From PNON01 sp963757065 (lineage in GTDB: Bacteria > Chloroflexota > Anaerolineae > Anaerolineales > Anaerolineaceae): a stretch of DNA of 64,000 nt. A program made the position numbers and the translations under genes. Position 1 is the stretch's first letter; every line of letters starts with the position of its first letter. Shown here piece by piece: positions 36,589 through 45,411 of this stretch. The notes beneath the pieces were generated by a model. That model did no database searches. It was not told the origin of the DNA and was given only the letters and a program-made list of their open reading frames with translations. The stretch is taken from assembly GCA_963757065.1 (NCBI GenBank), contig CAVWQC010000009.1, positions 61,022 to 125,021 of the forward strand. Direction: 5' to 3'.

Positions 36589-37092
36589 ATGATTATAAAA
36601 GACAAGCTCATTAAATCTTCATTATTCTATGACCTCTCTGAAGACCAGTTGGATGCATTAACCCGGCTGGCTGTACCCTGTAACTTTATCCAGGATGATA
36701 TTGTCTTTGAGCAGAATCAATATGCTGAATTTCTATATATCGTTCTCAGCGGGGAGATATGCATCCAGTTTAAACCCCATGATGGCGATGAGATCACCGT
36801 AGCCAGGGTGACCGAAGGTGGAATATGCGGTTGGTCATCAGTGCTCGGGCGGGCAATCTACACCTCTGCTGCCATTTGCACCCAACCCAGCGAAACTCTC
36901 CGCTTTCGCGGCAGGGAACTTCAAAAGCTGTGTGAATCCTTCCCCGATACAGGTATAATCATTATGGAAAGATTGGCAGCGGTCATTGCTGAGCGGCTAT
37001 CGAATACCAATGAGAAGATCATGCTGCTGCTGTCGCAAAACCTGGTCGGTAAAAATGAGTTTTTGAAAAGGAGGAATAATGACAATAAATAG
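36589..37092 (+). CDS. Cyclic-nucleotide-binding-domain protein without DNA-binding domain
   Basis: A 167-residue protein with one Crp/Fnr-type beta-roll (about 10-120): LFYDLSEDQLDALTRL, DDIVFEQNQYAEFLYIVLSG, EGGICGWSSVLG. It then has a C-terminal helix but no helix-turn-helix, so it cannot be a normal Crp/Fnr regulator. There are few cysteines, so an Fe-S cluster is unlikely. The last 14 bp overlap the NifU-domain gene, which implies translational coupling and suggests a regulator or scaffold linked to Fe-S biogenesis. Function is inferred only from this context. Confidence 0.8.
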   Translation: MIIKDKLIKSSLFYDLSEDQLDALTRLAVPCNFIQDDIVFEQNQYAEFLYIVLSGEICIQFKPHDGDEITVARVTEGGICGWSSVLGRAIYTSAAICTQPSETLRFRGRELQKLCESFPDTGIIIMERLAAVIAERLSNTNEKIMLLLSQNLVGKNEFLKRRNNDNK

Positions 37093-37336
37093 TCCGGATT
37101 TTCCTCAAGAGGTACGCTTGCAGGCACTCATTCAGCAGTTGGATGCATACATTGCACATTATCATGGCGGTTCAGTGGAACTTGTTTTTTTTGACGGTAA
37201 ATCGGTAAAAGTACGCCTGGGTGGAGCTTGTTTGGGGTGTCCGCTATCGCCAAACACCCTGCATGGCTGGGTGGAAGGTACAATAAAGCAATTCTTCCCT
37301 GAAGTCGAAAGTGTTGAATCAGAAACCCCGTTATAA
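37079..37336 (+). CDS. NifU C-terminal-domain Fe-S scaffold protein
   Basis: An 85-residue NifU/NfuA-type domain that carries and hands over Fe-S clusters. The CxxC pair is in LGGACLGCPLSPNTL; upstream is the usual IAHYHGGSVELVFFDG. The start overlaps the CNB gene by 14 bp and has AAAAGGAGGAATA in front, which is a strong site. Followed by a terminator. Confidence 0.92.
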   Translation: MTINSPDFPQEVRLQALIQQLDAYIAHYHGGSVELVFFDGKSVKVRLGGACLGCPLSPNTLHGWVEGTIKQFFPEVESVESETPL

Positions 37337-37360
37337 ACTATACTGAAAGTAAGCTTACAA

Positions 37361-37386
37361 AAAGACCCCTGTAAGGGTCTTTTTTG
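37361..37386. terminator. Bidirectional terminator
   Basis: AAAGACCC (37361-37368) pairs with GGGTCTTT (37375-37382) around CTGTAA, and more T follow. It ends the NifU-domain gene and probably also the reverse-strand gene at 37398. Confidence 0.85.
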
Positions 37387-37397
37387 TTATCTCATAA

Positions 37398-37769
37398 CTA
37401 TTGTTTATCGGTCTTGATCAACAAGCCTGTAACGATCTGGACTGCTCCCAGTCCGATCAAAGCGATACTGGAAATATCTATCGGGCTGATGATCGCAAAG
37501 AATACCCCGAAAGCGATCCATACGCTTCCCATGATGATGGATACCTTTTTCTGCCTGATTTTCATTGCAGACTGGTATTCTGTCGCAGCCTGTTTACGGG
37601 CCATTTCCTCAGGGACTCCCTGAGTTCTCAGCTCTTCAAATTTCTTCTCGATCTCCAGGTTGGAACGTGTATCAATCGGTTTTTTCTTGCGGAAGAAGTA
37701 ATAAAGCAAGGCAATAAAACCGGCAAAGCCAACGATCTTCAGCAATAATGTCAGGGATTCATCATTCAT
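37398..37769 (-). CDS. Small membrane protein, unknown function
   Basis: A 123-residue protein with an N-terminal membrane helix (LLLKIVGFAGFIALLYYFF), a charged cytoplasmic segment of about 45 residues (ending in the RQKKVS turn) and two more helices towards the C-terminus. I do not recognise a family. It is on the same strand as, and 49 bp downstream of, the SHOCT-like gene. Confidence 0.6.
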   Translation of the reverse strand: MNDESLTLLLKIVGFAGFIALLYYFFRKKKPIDTRSNLEIEKKFEELRTQGVPEEMARKQAATEYQSAMKIRQKKVSIIMGSVWIAFGVFFAIISPIDISSIALIGLGAVQIVTGLLIKTDKQ

Positions 37770-37818
37770 TCGCGATCCTACTCTTCAATAAGATAAATTT
37801 TGTATAATTCCTTGAAGC

Positions 37819-38212
37819 TTATTCGATATAGACTTCCACGTGCTCCCCGCCATCATCATCCAAAACATCGATCACCTTGCCGGTTGTGCCGCTTTGCAAA
37901 AATTCCAATAACTGTTTGCGGTCAAGGCCATCAATTTGCGGAGAAAAACGGGCGCCCATCTTCATTCCGGCATTCACAAGGCTGACTGGCAATCTCACAT
38001 TAACACGGGTTTTGCCTGACAGTGTATCGGTGACAACGACGCGAAACCACTGTGCAGGTGTTCGGGGTTGGGAATCTGAATTCGGTATTTGGTTTAGTAC
38101 CTTTGGGTGTTTTTTCTGAAATGAGGTCCAGCAGCTCGATCCCCTCTTCAGCGGAGATTTTCCTTTCCTGAACCATTTTTAATATTTTTAATCTCTCGTT
38201 CGATGTTGCCAT
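37819..38212 (-). CDS. SHOCT-like/bactofilin-type domain protein (one frame break)
   Basis: Starts MATSNERLKILKMVQE and KISAEEGIELLDLI, the SHOCT-like helical motif seen at the beginning of many proteins of this type. At about 38085-38095 the frame shifts by one base; the continuation reads WFRVVVTDTLSGKTRVNV, LVNAGMKMGARFSPQ, ending HVEVYIE at 37819. The second part is typical of a small conserved domain that follows this N-terminus in Chloroflexota and Firmicutes, so the two belong together (about 130 residues). Function unknown. Confidence 0.65.
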
Positions 38213-38270
38213 CCTTAATTTCTCCTGAATTAATTATATCCGATTAAGAATTACCCGTTCGAGATGAATT

Positions 38271-40327
38271 CTACAATCCAGCTTTCATTTCTTTCTTCAC
38301 GGCACTGTACAAGTTCTCAGCCTTAAGTTCGCTCAGTGAATAACAGGGTGATTTTAAATGATCGGCCAGGGCTTGAGCCAATCCCTGGTCAAAAGCTGCG
38401 TGTTCCATATTGATGACCACACTGCGGATGCCGTCAAAGGAGATCATATCAGCGAAGTGGAAGCCTTCTTCCTGTGGCGAAAGGTCACCGATGGATACAT
38501 TACCGGCGCCATCTGTTAAGACGATCAACAATGGCTGAACATCCGGATGGAGAATATGTTCGCGTTGGAGAACTTCATACGCCATTTTCAACCCGGCCGG
38601 CAGGGGTGTCTTTCCGCCCACCGGAATCTCCACCAGTGCTTTTTGTGCCAGGAAAACGGAATTGGTTGGTGGAAGGACCAGCGTTGCGCGATCTTTCTGG
38701 AATACGATCAATCCAACCCGGTCGCGGCGTTGATAGGCGTCAGTTAATAGCGAGAGGATCGCGCCTTTTGTAGCTGCCATCCGTTCTGCAACTGCCATGG
38801 ACCAGGAAGCATCCACCAGGAATAGGACAAGATTGGCAGCCCGCCTAACGCGCACTTTGCGTTGGTAGTCCATGGATTGGACAGCGAATGCGACCTTTTT
38901 CCTTTGTTCCGTCCGGCGGGATTGAAATGGAGCGGCAGCCCTGATGGTTGCGTCAAAAGCCAGGTCGCTGATATCACCTTCTGCCGGCCGGGCTTGAATA
39001 TAGCGGCCGCGTTTGCGGTCAGTGTGTGTTCGTGATCGTCTTCCCCCATGCTGGCGTACCAGTTTATCCAGAGGTGTATCCAGCCGGCGCGGCATAAATG
39101 TTTCACCGGTCTTTACCTGCTGCCCCCCTTCCCACCAGCGTGCATTCCGGTCATCAAAAACACTTTGCACCGGGCGTGGTTCGCCTGTCTGCTTGCTCTC
39201 TTCCCCCTCTTCCTCAGCTACAGGCTTTTTTTTTGAGCCTCGCCCTCGTCAGCCTGATCCATTTCTGTCTCATGCTGGGTCTCTTTTTCCTCACTCACCT
39301 GGCCTTCAAGCTGACTGATCCGCTCCTGTAAGTCTTCCAGGGAGATCTCCACCTGTTGGAAAGGCCCGCGTTTGATACGATGAGGCAATGCCAGTTCTGC
39401 AGCAAGGGCAATATCGTGCTCGTTGATCGCTTTGCGGCCTTCAAAAGCCGCCTGTGCCCGGGCAGCTTTCAAGATCACCAGGTCCGAGCGGTGGCCATCC
39501 ACATTCAAGGATGTTGTCAAAGCAGCAATCGAGAGGAGATCGCGCTTTGTGAAAGCGACACTGTCAAGCAACACCCGGGCAGCTTCTATTTTTTGTGAAA
39601 GCTCTTTTTCCTGTGGCACAAAGCTCCGGTGGAAAGCATCAGAGTCCAATTCGAAGGCCAGATTGCGCTCCATGATGAGGACCCGTTCGCGTGTTTCGCG
39701 GATCCCGCGGATCTCCACCGAGAGCGCAAAACGGTCCAGCAACTGGGGACGCAGGTCGCCTTCTTCGGGGTTCATCGTACCTACAAGAATGAACCTGGCG
39801 GGGTGCGTGAAAGAAATACCTTCCCTTTCAACAATATTCATCCCCATGGCAGCGGAATCGAGCAGTACATCCACAACATGGTCATCGAGCAGATTGACTT
39901 CATCGATGTAGAGCAGTCCACGGTTGGCTGCGGCCAGAACACCGGGTTCAAAATGCCTGACGCCCTGCTGAATTGCTTTTTCAATATCGAGCGTACCCAC
40001 CACCCGGTCTTCTGTAGCCGAAACGGGTAAGTTGATAAATGGAGTGACCTTGAGTTCTTCCGGAAGCGAGCCATTCTTGGCGGCTCGTTCCTTGCATTCT
40101 GTACACCAGGATAAAGGCAGGCTTGGATCGCAGCTGAAACGGCATCCCGAGACCACATGCACCTTTGGCAGCAAGGCAGCCAACGCCCGCGCGGCTGTGG
40201 ATTTAGCAGTTCCCCTTTCGCCGCGGATCAATACGCCTCCGATTCGGGGATTGATCGCGTTCAGAATCAACGCGCGCAGCATTCGTTCTTGTCCTACTAT
40301 CGCAGTGAAGGGAAAAATTGTTGGCAT
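38271..40327 (-). CDS. Mg/Co-chelatase-like AAA-VWA fusion protein (one frame break)
   Basis: The first part (39218-40327) is a ChlI/BchI-like AAA domain: IRGERGTAKSTAARALAALLP (Walker A), a Cys quartet with CRFSCDP and WCTECKERA, LLYIDEVNLLDDHVVDVLL (Walker B) and a conserved arginine finger region. It runs into an A9 run (reverse strand; T9 at 39225-39233). One base away the frame continues PVAEEEGEESKQTGE and into the second part (38271-39170), an acidic linker then a VWA domain with an intact MIDAS (VDASWSMA). The order AAA, acidic linker, VWA is that of fused ChlID-type putative cobalt/magnesium chelatase proteins of about 680 residues, so I read one gene with a frame break. No porphyrin or cobalamin gene is in the window. 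Confidence 0.8.
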
Positions 40328-40527
40328 TCAGTATCCTTACATATTGATTTATCTACTGAAGAAGTTTACCACCAGTAAGCTTAGCTATCAACTTGTGTAG
40401 AACACGAACAAATCCATTTTGTTTTAGGGTTTTGGTGTTTGATAAATAACGTAAAATAGATTACCTGCATTAGAATTCATTTGAACAAACCTGTACGAGA
40501 GAGTAGTACTTCAAAGTAAAGTTCGTT

Positions 40528-41124
40528 ATGGAAAAACCGACAAAATCAAAAAGGGAAATTACCAGGTGCTCCTGGGAGATACCAATGGAGAAAAAGAAAG
40601 AGTATTTTGAACTTAAAATTGAATCATTAAGGGTCCTGGGTAAGTGGGCAGCTGACTGTGCTGAGAGAGCATTACTAATATATGAGGAAATAGAAAAATC
40701 GGATAGTCGTCCACGCGATGCAATAATGGGTATCCGGGAATTTTCCAATGGCGGAATAAGGACAAAACAATTGCGGATACTTGCCATGGGTGCTTATGCT
40801 GCTTCGCACGAGGCGAAAGATCCGGCCGCTTCTGCTGCGGCACATTCTGCAAGCCTTGCAGCTGCATCAGCATACACACATCCATTGGTGGATGTTCAGC
40901 AAACCAAGCATATTTTAGGACCCGCTGCTTATGCGGCCTTGGCTATTGAGCTCAATCATGGTGGTGATAAAAACTATGCAAATAGGGAAGTTAGTTGGGC
41001 GATCGAAAATGTCAGCCCCGAAATATGCGAAATCCTGGCAAACATGCCTGAACGTAAAGAAGGCAAAAATAGATTGGATAAATTATTATTTGACCTGGAT
41101 ATTGGACTGCGTAATAAAGTATAA
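40528..41124 (+). CDS. Imm-5-like putative immunity protein
   Basis: A 198-residue helical protein. It matches the Imm-5-like pattern: KWAADCAERALLIYEE, then SRPRDAIMGIREFSNG and an Ala-rich region with repeated ASHEAKDPAASAAAHSAS and AYAALAIEL. In Pfam such families protect against toxins of polymorphic toxin systems, but no toxin gene is nearby; single copies elsewhere are common and may have other roles. An alternative start is the ATG at 40585. The gene is alone, between divergent genes. Confidence 0.7.
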   Translation: MEKPTKSKREITRCSWEIPMEKKKEYFELKIESLRVLGKWAADCAERALLIYEEIEKSDSRPRDAIMGIREFSNGGIRTKQLRILAMGAYAASHEAKDPAASAAAHSASLAAASAYTHPLVDVQQTKHILGPAAYAALAIELNHGGDKNYANREVSWAIENVSPEICEILANMPERKEGKNRLDKLLFDLDIGLRNKV

Positions 41125-41504
41125 ACAATCACCTAATGATCGCTTAATGCTAATTGTGTAAAGAAAGACTCTTCTAATTGCTTCGATTTATTGGTAGAGA
41201 AAATATGCCACCGCTTTTACAATCCATTCTCAATCCTCGCTTTCCTCAACCCTTATTCCAATCCTCGTCCTCCAACTCCTTTTCCCTTTAGGGATCAGAG
41301 AACAGGATACCCCTCAATCTCAAAAATGCGGAAGAAACCCTCGCATCCAGCCGTTCGCTTTACGAACGACGCGAAGTCCGAGCACACGCCTTGTTTGGCA
41401 ACAACGAATCTGCCAGAACGTTGACTATTAAAAGGTGTAAAGCCTTACTGACAAATTCGCACCTTGACGATTTCGCGAACGATAAGCAAGATGTCGTTTC
41501 TTTA
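41125..41504. other. Non-coding region with a degenerate copy of the ParB-like C-terminus
   Basis: About 380 bp without an intact gene. Bases 41252-41321 are a 70-bp near-copy of 42102-42171, in the same orientation (see repeat entries). The flanking sequence on either side cannot be aligned further by eye. Nothing else is recognisable. Confidence 0.6.
41252..41321 (-). repeat. 70-bp direct repeat, copy A (broken coding fragment)
   Basis: Differs from copy B (42102-42171) at seven of 70 positions with no gap. Read on the reverse strand in the ParB-like frame, four of the seven differences are silent (for example GAA/GAG, CTG/TTG), two lie in one codon (Thr to Lys), and one turns a Glu codon into TAA. 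The silent bias indicates that both copies descended from a working reading frame. Confidence 0.75.
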
Positions 41505-42056
41505 TTATTTGTGTAAATCTTTATAGTGCAATTCTACAACACCTGAGCGAAACGTTTTTGATCCGATAAGTTCCAGTGTAAGATTCTTGCCCAATTCGAA
41601 CAAGTAGGGACCTTTTCCTGCAACGATCGGCTGAATGAGAAAATGATACTCATCGATCAGCCCAAACTGAGCGAGTTGCGAAGCAATGCTCAACCCGCCG
41701 ATGGAAATATTTTTGCCCGGCTGTTGTTTCAGTTTCACGATCTCTTCTTGAAGGTTAGAGTGCAGAAGCGTTGTGTTGTTCCACTCCACGCTCTTCATTG
41801 TTGTTGAAAAGACGATCTTCGGTATCGAATCGAACGCGCGGGCAAATTCGTTAATCACTTTTGATTCCGATTGATTCACCGCGACATCGTGCCAGTACGG
41901 ATACATCAGATGATAAGTGTTGCGCCCGAGAATTTCAATGTCCGAATCCCGCAGGAGCCCGGTATAGTACTCGTGCAGTTCATCGTCAGCGACTACGGAT
42001 TCATGTCCGGTGCAGCCGTCAACGGTGATATTGATGGCAAAGACAACGTTTCTCAT
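41505..42056 (-). CDS. RibD C-terminal / dihydrofolate-reductase-like protein
   Basis: A 183-residue reductase of the DHFR fold, group related to the C-terminal half of RibD. It begins MRNVVFAINITVDGCTGHE, has GRNTYHLMYPYW, the family SIGGLSIASQLAQFGLIDEYHFLIQP with the nucleotide-binding GG pair, and ends GSKTFRSGVVELHY. It probably uses NADPH to reduce a small pterin or pyrimidine-like substrate; the true substrate is unknown. Flanked on both sides by the 70-bp direct repeat, so it could have been inserted into, or duplicated with, the ParB-like locus. Confidence 0.85.
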   Translation of the reverse strand: MRNVVFAINITVDGCTGHESVVADDELHEYYTGLLRDSDIEILGRNTYHLMYPYWHDVAVNQSESKVINEFARAFDSIPKIVFSTTMKSVEWNNTTLLHSNLQEEIVKLKQQPGKNISIGGLSIASQLAQFGLIDEYHFLIQPIVAGKGPYLFELGKNLTLELIGSKTFRSGVVELHYKDLHK

Positions 42057-42095
42057 TTTTTATTTTCTCCTTGTTATGGCATATCCAGAAATTCC

Positions 42096-43074
42096 TTATA
42101 GCTTATTCCAATCTTCGTCCTCCAGCTCTGTTTCCCTTTCGGGGTCAGAGAACAGGATGCCCCTCAATCTCGAAAGCCAGAACATAAATCTACGCAGCGG
42201 CCGGCGCGAGTAACGGTTCACAAAGTGGAGCGCAGCCTGTTCCAGCGGAACAAACTCATTGGATCGCTGTACAAGAAAGTACTGGTGTTCGATGATCCAC
42301 AGATACAGGTCTGCTTCGGTTCTGACCCGGAAAATCAGACAGGATATTCATTTCTCGAATGATTTGAACCAGTGGCAGATACACCCGCTTATACCAGGAT
42401 CGGGTCGCCCTGCCTTCATCGATGGGATGATGGTGCTTCTCGCCCATATACCAGCGGTGAACCTGAATGTGCTCCAGTAATTTTTCGTATTGCCCGGCCT
42501 GGGTCAGCTGGATATCACTCTCAGGATACTTCTCATTTAGTTTTGTAATTTCCCGGAAATGCATAGTTTCCATCTTTATGATCAGCTCTTCAAGATTGGT
42601 TTCCGGGGTGATTTCCACATCAGAAATGATCTGGATGACATAAGCATCGATATACACTTGCCCGCGTTCACGAGCCACAGAGACGCGGTGATTGCCGTCT
42701 TTTACAAAGTACACTGCCCCGATCTTATACAATTCAACCGGTGGAAGGTCAATATCTCTCATCCTGGCTCTGTCAATATTTTCCCACCGGGAGCGCATGA
42801 AGTTCATTTTGGGCAGGAAAGCTCTGTCAAAATCCTGGTAGCGGCCGACTGATCCAATGATATGATCCAACTGCACCTCAGAATACCCCATATCGGACTG
42901 GCCTTTTAGCGGAACTATTTTACGGATATCGTCAAAAGGCAGCAGATCATTATTTGTCCTTCTGAGGCGGCTGAGTATTCTATTGACAAAGGCTTTGAAA
43001 TGAGCCCGCTCAAAATCCAACCTGGCGGCGCTGTGAATGGTAGGGTTTAATGGATCTTCAAGTTTCTTATTCAT
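42096..43074 (-). CDS. ParB-like nuclease-domain protein (one frame break)
   Basis: About 325 residues. The first 230 (from 43074) include AGQ-type helical lead, GSVGRYQDFDRAFLP, and the ParB-domain signature AVYFVKDGNHRVSVARERGQVYIDAYV. The open frame ends in a poor tail at 42256. One base over, at about 42320-42325, DFPG continues as RTEADLYLWIIEHQYFL and LHFVNRYSRRPLRRFM, ending in the acidic tail DPERETELEDEDWNKL at 42096. The silent substitutions in the 70-bp repeat support this second frame as coding. Its start overlaps the phosphoesterase stop by 8 bp. It is not in a parAB context, so it is a stand-alone member of the ParB/Srx fold. Confidence 0.75.
42102..42171 (-). repeat. 70-bp direct repeat, copy B (inside the ParB-like gene)
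   Basis: The intact counterpart of copy A, exactly 850 bp away. Its 23 codons are the end of the ParB-like protein. Confidence 0.75.
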
Positions 43075-43732
43075 ACTCTCTTTGCGTTCTGCTCTTTTTT
43101 AGTATCGGAACTGCGATGTTTGTTTGTTTATAACCATAGGTATTGATCACTGTGGTTTCAAAATATTGTGTGGATGTTTGGGTGGAATTCCTGTACACAT
43201 GGATATGGCCGTGAAAATGGTATTTTGGTTTAAACACCCGATCTATCCAGTTGAATGCTTTTATGCCCCGATGAGGAAGGTCCGGCATATCATGGATTCC
43301 AGCCGGTGGAGCATGGGTAATGAAAACGTCCAGGTATCTGCCGTATTTAAGGTGGTTGGCTAATAATCCGGGAACCAGGGAAAATGCCCACAACCACATT
43401 TCATTTTGTGAATACTGGTAAGGACCGTAATTATATTGTCCGCAGCCCTCAATGCCGGCAATCAATAAGCCATTACAAAACACCGTTTTCCGGTGAATAT
43501 CCACCCCGCCGCTTGGAGCCAGTTTTGGCCCGGCTATGGTATGTTCCACGAGGTTGGCATGGTTTCCGCGGACATAAAATAATGGTTTGTCCAGCATGCT
43601 GACGATATATTCGAGGTAGGAATACGAAAGATCTCCACAGCTCAGGATGATATCCACTCCCGAGAATCTTTCTTTGATATGTGAGCCATAGAGTTGGCTC
43701 AGTTCTTCATCACTGATGGTTAGTAGGTTCAT
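43067..43732 (-). CDS. Calcineurin-like metallophosphoesterase
   Basis: A 222-residue phosphoesterase. The two-metal motifs are present: an early NLLTISDEELS segment (the first Asp is the D of the SDE turn), ILSCGDLSYSY (GD), YVRGNHANLVEH (GNH), then VFITHAPPAG and FHGHIHVYRN (GHxH). The ATG at 43732 is preferred over 43753, because AGGGGA lies in front and the next ATG gives a normal N-terminus; 23 bp still overlap acpS. Substrate unknown; probably translated with acpS and the ParB-like gene. Confidence 0.87.
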   Translation of the reverse strand: MNLLTISDEELSQLYGSHIKERFSGVDIILSCGDLSYSYLEYIVSMLDKPLFYVRGNHANLVEHTIAGPKLAPSGGVDIHRKTVFCNGLLIAGIEGCGQYNYGPYQYSQNEMWLWAFSLVPGLLANHLKYGRYLDVFITHAPPAGIHDMPDLPHRGIKAFNWIDRVFKPKYHFHGHIHVYRNSTQTSTQYFETTVINTYGYKQTNIAVPILKKSRTQREYE

Positions 43733-44099
43733 TCCCCTGACCGATTCCCACAACTTGTGCTGCCGCCAACTCAGCTGTATGCGTAATACTGACGCTCCAA
43801 TTGGATATTCCCAGTTCCGTGGATCTCTGCAATGCTTTTCCGGTTAATACTAACCTTGGTGCACCAAGCTGATCCGGTAGAATTTCAATCTCCTGCCATG
43901 AGATCAGTCCAATACCGCAACCCAGGGCTTTGGCTGTCGCTTCTTTTGCAGCAAAAATTCCCGCAATAGATCGATCTTCCAGGTGTTCCTTGCGTTCTTT
44001 TTCTGTGAGGATGCGCCGGATAAATCGATCTTTGATGGATGTTTTTAAGGAAGAGATCCGGCTGATTTCAACCAGGTCCAATCCGGAAACCAGGTTCAT
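43710..44099 (-). CDS. acpS: Holo-[acyl-carrier-protein] synthase
   Basis: Transfers phosphopantetheine from CoA to apo-ACP for fatty acid synthesis. The N-terminus GLDLVEISRIS has the conserved Asp, followed by FIRRILTEKERKE, the key GIFAAKEATAKALG segment with metal-binding Glu and Lys, and VSITHTAELAAAQVV near the end. Length of 129 residues is normal. The stop overlaps the metallophosphoesterase start. It follows two M16 peptidase genes on the same strand. Confidence 0.95.
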   Translation of the reverse strand: MNLVSGLDLVEISRISSLKTSIKDRFIRRILTEKERKEHLEDRSIAGIFAAKEATAKALGCGIGLISWQEIEILPDQLGAPRLVLTGKALQRSTELGISNWSVSITHTAELAAAQVVGIGQGNEPTNHQ

Positions 44100-44123
44100 T
44101 TGAATTATTCTCCTGTAATTAAT

Positions 44124-45407
44124 CTAGGGGCCAGCTATTGCTGTTGCGGTTTTATTGGGAAGGAGATATTTTTGGGTGGCTTCCAGAATTTGTTCAGGAG
44201 TGACTGCGTTCACTAAACCGGCATAACCCCGATAATAATCCAACCCCAACTGGTACCGTTCCAGGCTGACCAGGGCTGATGCCACGCCGGCATTCGATTC
44301 CATCGATAATGGCAGCCTGCCGATATAATTCGCCTGGCTGTCTTTTAGTTCTTCGACCAAAACCGGTTCAGTGACAAATCGCTTGATCTCTTTTTTGACC
44401 AATGCAATGGTTTTTTCCACATTCACCGGATTCACCCCGGCAGAGACTTCCCATGATCCGGGGCCGATGCCGGAATTCAATCGCGTGTAGGCATAATAAG
44501 CCAATCCGGATTGCTCCCTGATCACATCGCCTATCCTTCCATACATTCCAAATTGACCGAGGATGCTGTTTCCCAGGGAGATGGGCATGTAGTCTGGTGA
44601 TTTTCTGAGCGGTGCTGTCCATCCCACCACGACATCTGATTGGATCTTTCCCGGGATGACTATTTTCTTCTTGACCGATTTGGATAATCCGGAATAGGGT
44701 CCGAGCTCCGGTTGGTCGGGTTGGTTGGGATTGGACCAGTTGCTGAAAATGGATTTGACCAGGTCTACTGCCTTGTTAGCCTCGATCGCACCTACGACGG
44801 ATATGACCATGCCTTTCGGACCAAAATTGGCTTTGTGGTATCGAGCAATATCATCCCTGGTGATCTTTACCACTGTTTCAGGATAGCCGTCTTCGGGTCG
44901 GGAATATGGATGCCCGGCAAAAATAAGCTGGTCAAAAGCGAGGGAAGACATTTCCGCTGTGTCTTGCGCCCGCATGGCCAACCCTGTAAGCAATTGAGCA
45001 CGCATTTTTTCAACATAGGTTTCGGGGAATGTTGGTGAATGGATGAATTCAAAAAGCAGCCCTAAAAGCATGGGCAGATCTTCTATCAGTGCTTTTCCCG
45101 AGAAACTGGTGGTATGGATATTCCCGCCGAACCCAAGGCTGGCTCCGGAAGATTCCAATATCTCAAATATTTGATTAAAGTTTTTTTGATCGGTTCCCCG
45201 CATCAACATCGCTGCAGTAAAATTTGCCAGACCTAATTTCTCGTCCGGGTCAAAAATCGCGCCCGTATTCAGATAACCATTAATGACTACTGATGGATTA
45301 TTAAAGTTGGATCTTACCAGGACGGTGATCCCATTCGGAAGCACCTCACGGGTGATGTCATCTGCACCGGGCAGTGTATTGGTTGGATGATTATTCATTG
45401 TGTGCAT
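44124..45407 (-). CDS. M16 peptidase-like protein, catalytically inactive subunit
   Basis: About 427 residues with the insulinase/processing-peptidase fold in two similar halves, but without the zinc HxxEH motif; the corresponding place reads GLANFTAAMLMRGT. Other conserved blocks persist: EVLPNGITVLV near the start, the pair PSVVINGYLNTGAIFDPDEKLGL, and the end GYAGLVNAVTPEQILEATQKYL. It would form the non-catalytic half of a heterodimer with the neighbour, as in mitochondrial processing peptidase and bacterial M16B pairs. Start at 45407 is chosen because it lies 4 bp after the neighbour's TGA stop with AAAGGA in front; the longer frame would overlap it. Confidence 0.9.
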   Translation of the reverse strand: MHTMNNHPTNTLPGADDITREVLPNGITVLVRSNFNNPSVVINGYLNTGAIFDPDEKLGLANFTAAMLMRGTDQKNFNQIFEILESSGASLGFGGNIHTTSFSGKALIEDLPMLLGLLFEFIHSPTFPETYVEKMRAQLLTGLAMRAQDTAEMSSLAFDQLIFAGHPYSRPEDGYPETVVKITRDDIARYHKANFGPKGMVISVVGAIEANKAVDLVKSIFSNWSNPNQPDQPELGPYSGLSKSVKKKIVIPGKIQSDVVVGWTAPLRKSPDYMPISLGNSILGQFGMYGRIGDVIREQSGLAYYAYTRLNSGIGPGSWEVSAGVNPVNVEKTIALVKKEIKRFVTEPVLVEELKDSQANYIGRLPLSMESNAGVASALVSLERYQLGLDYYRGYAGLVNAVTPEQILEATQKYLLPNKTATAIAGP

Positions 45408-45411
45408 GAGA

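Noticed and set aside
41230..42180. The 70-bp direct repeat pair as a transposon or attachment site
   Set aside because: No transposase or integrase gene, no short target duplication and no inverted ends are seen. The silent substitutions show a coding origin.
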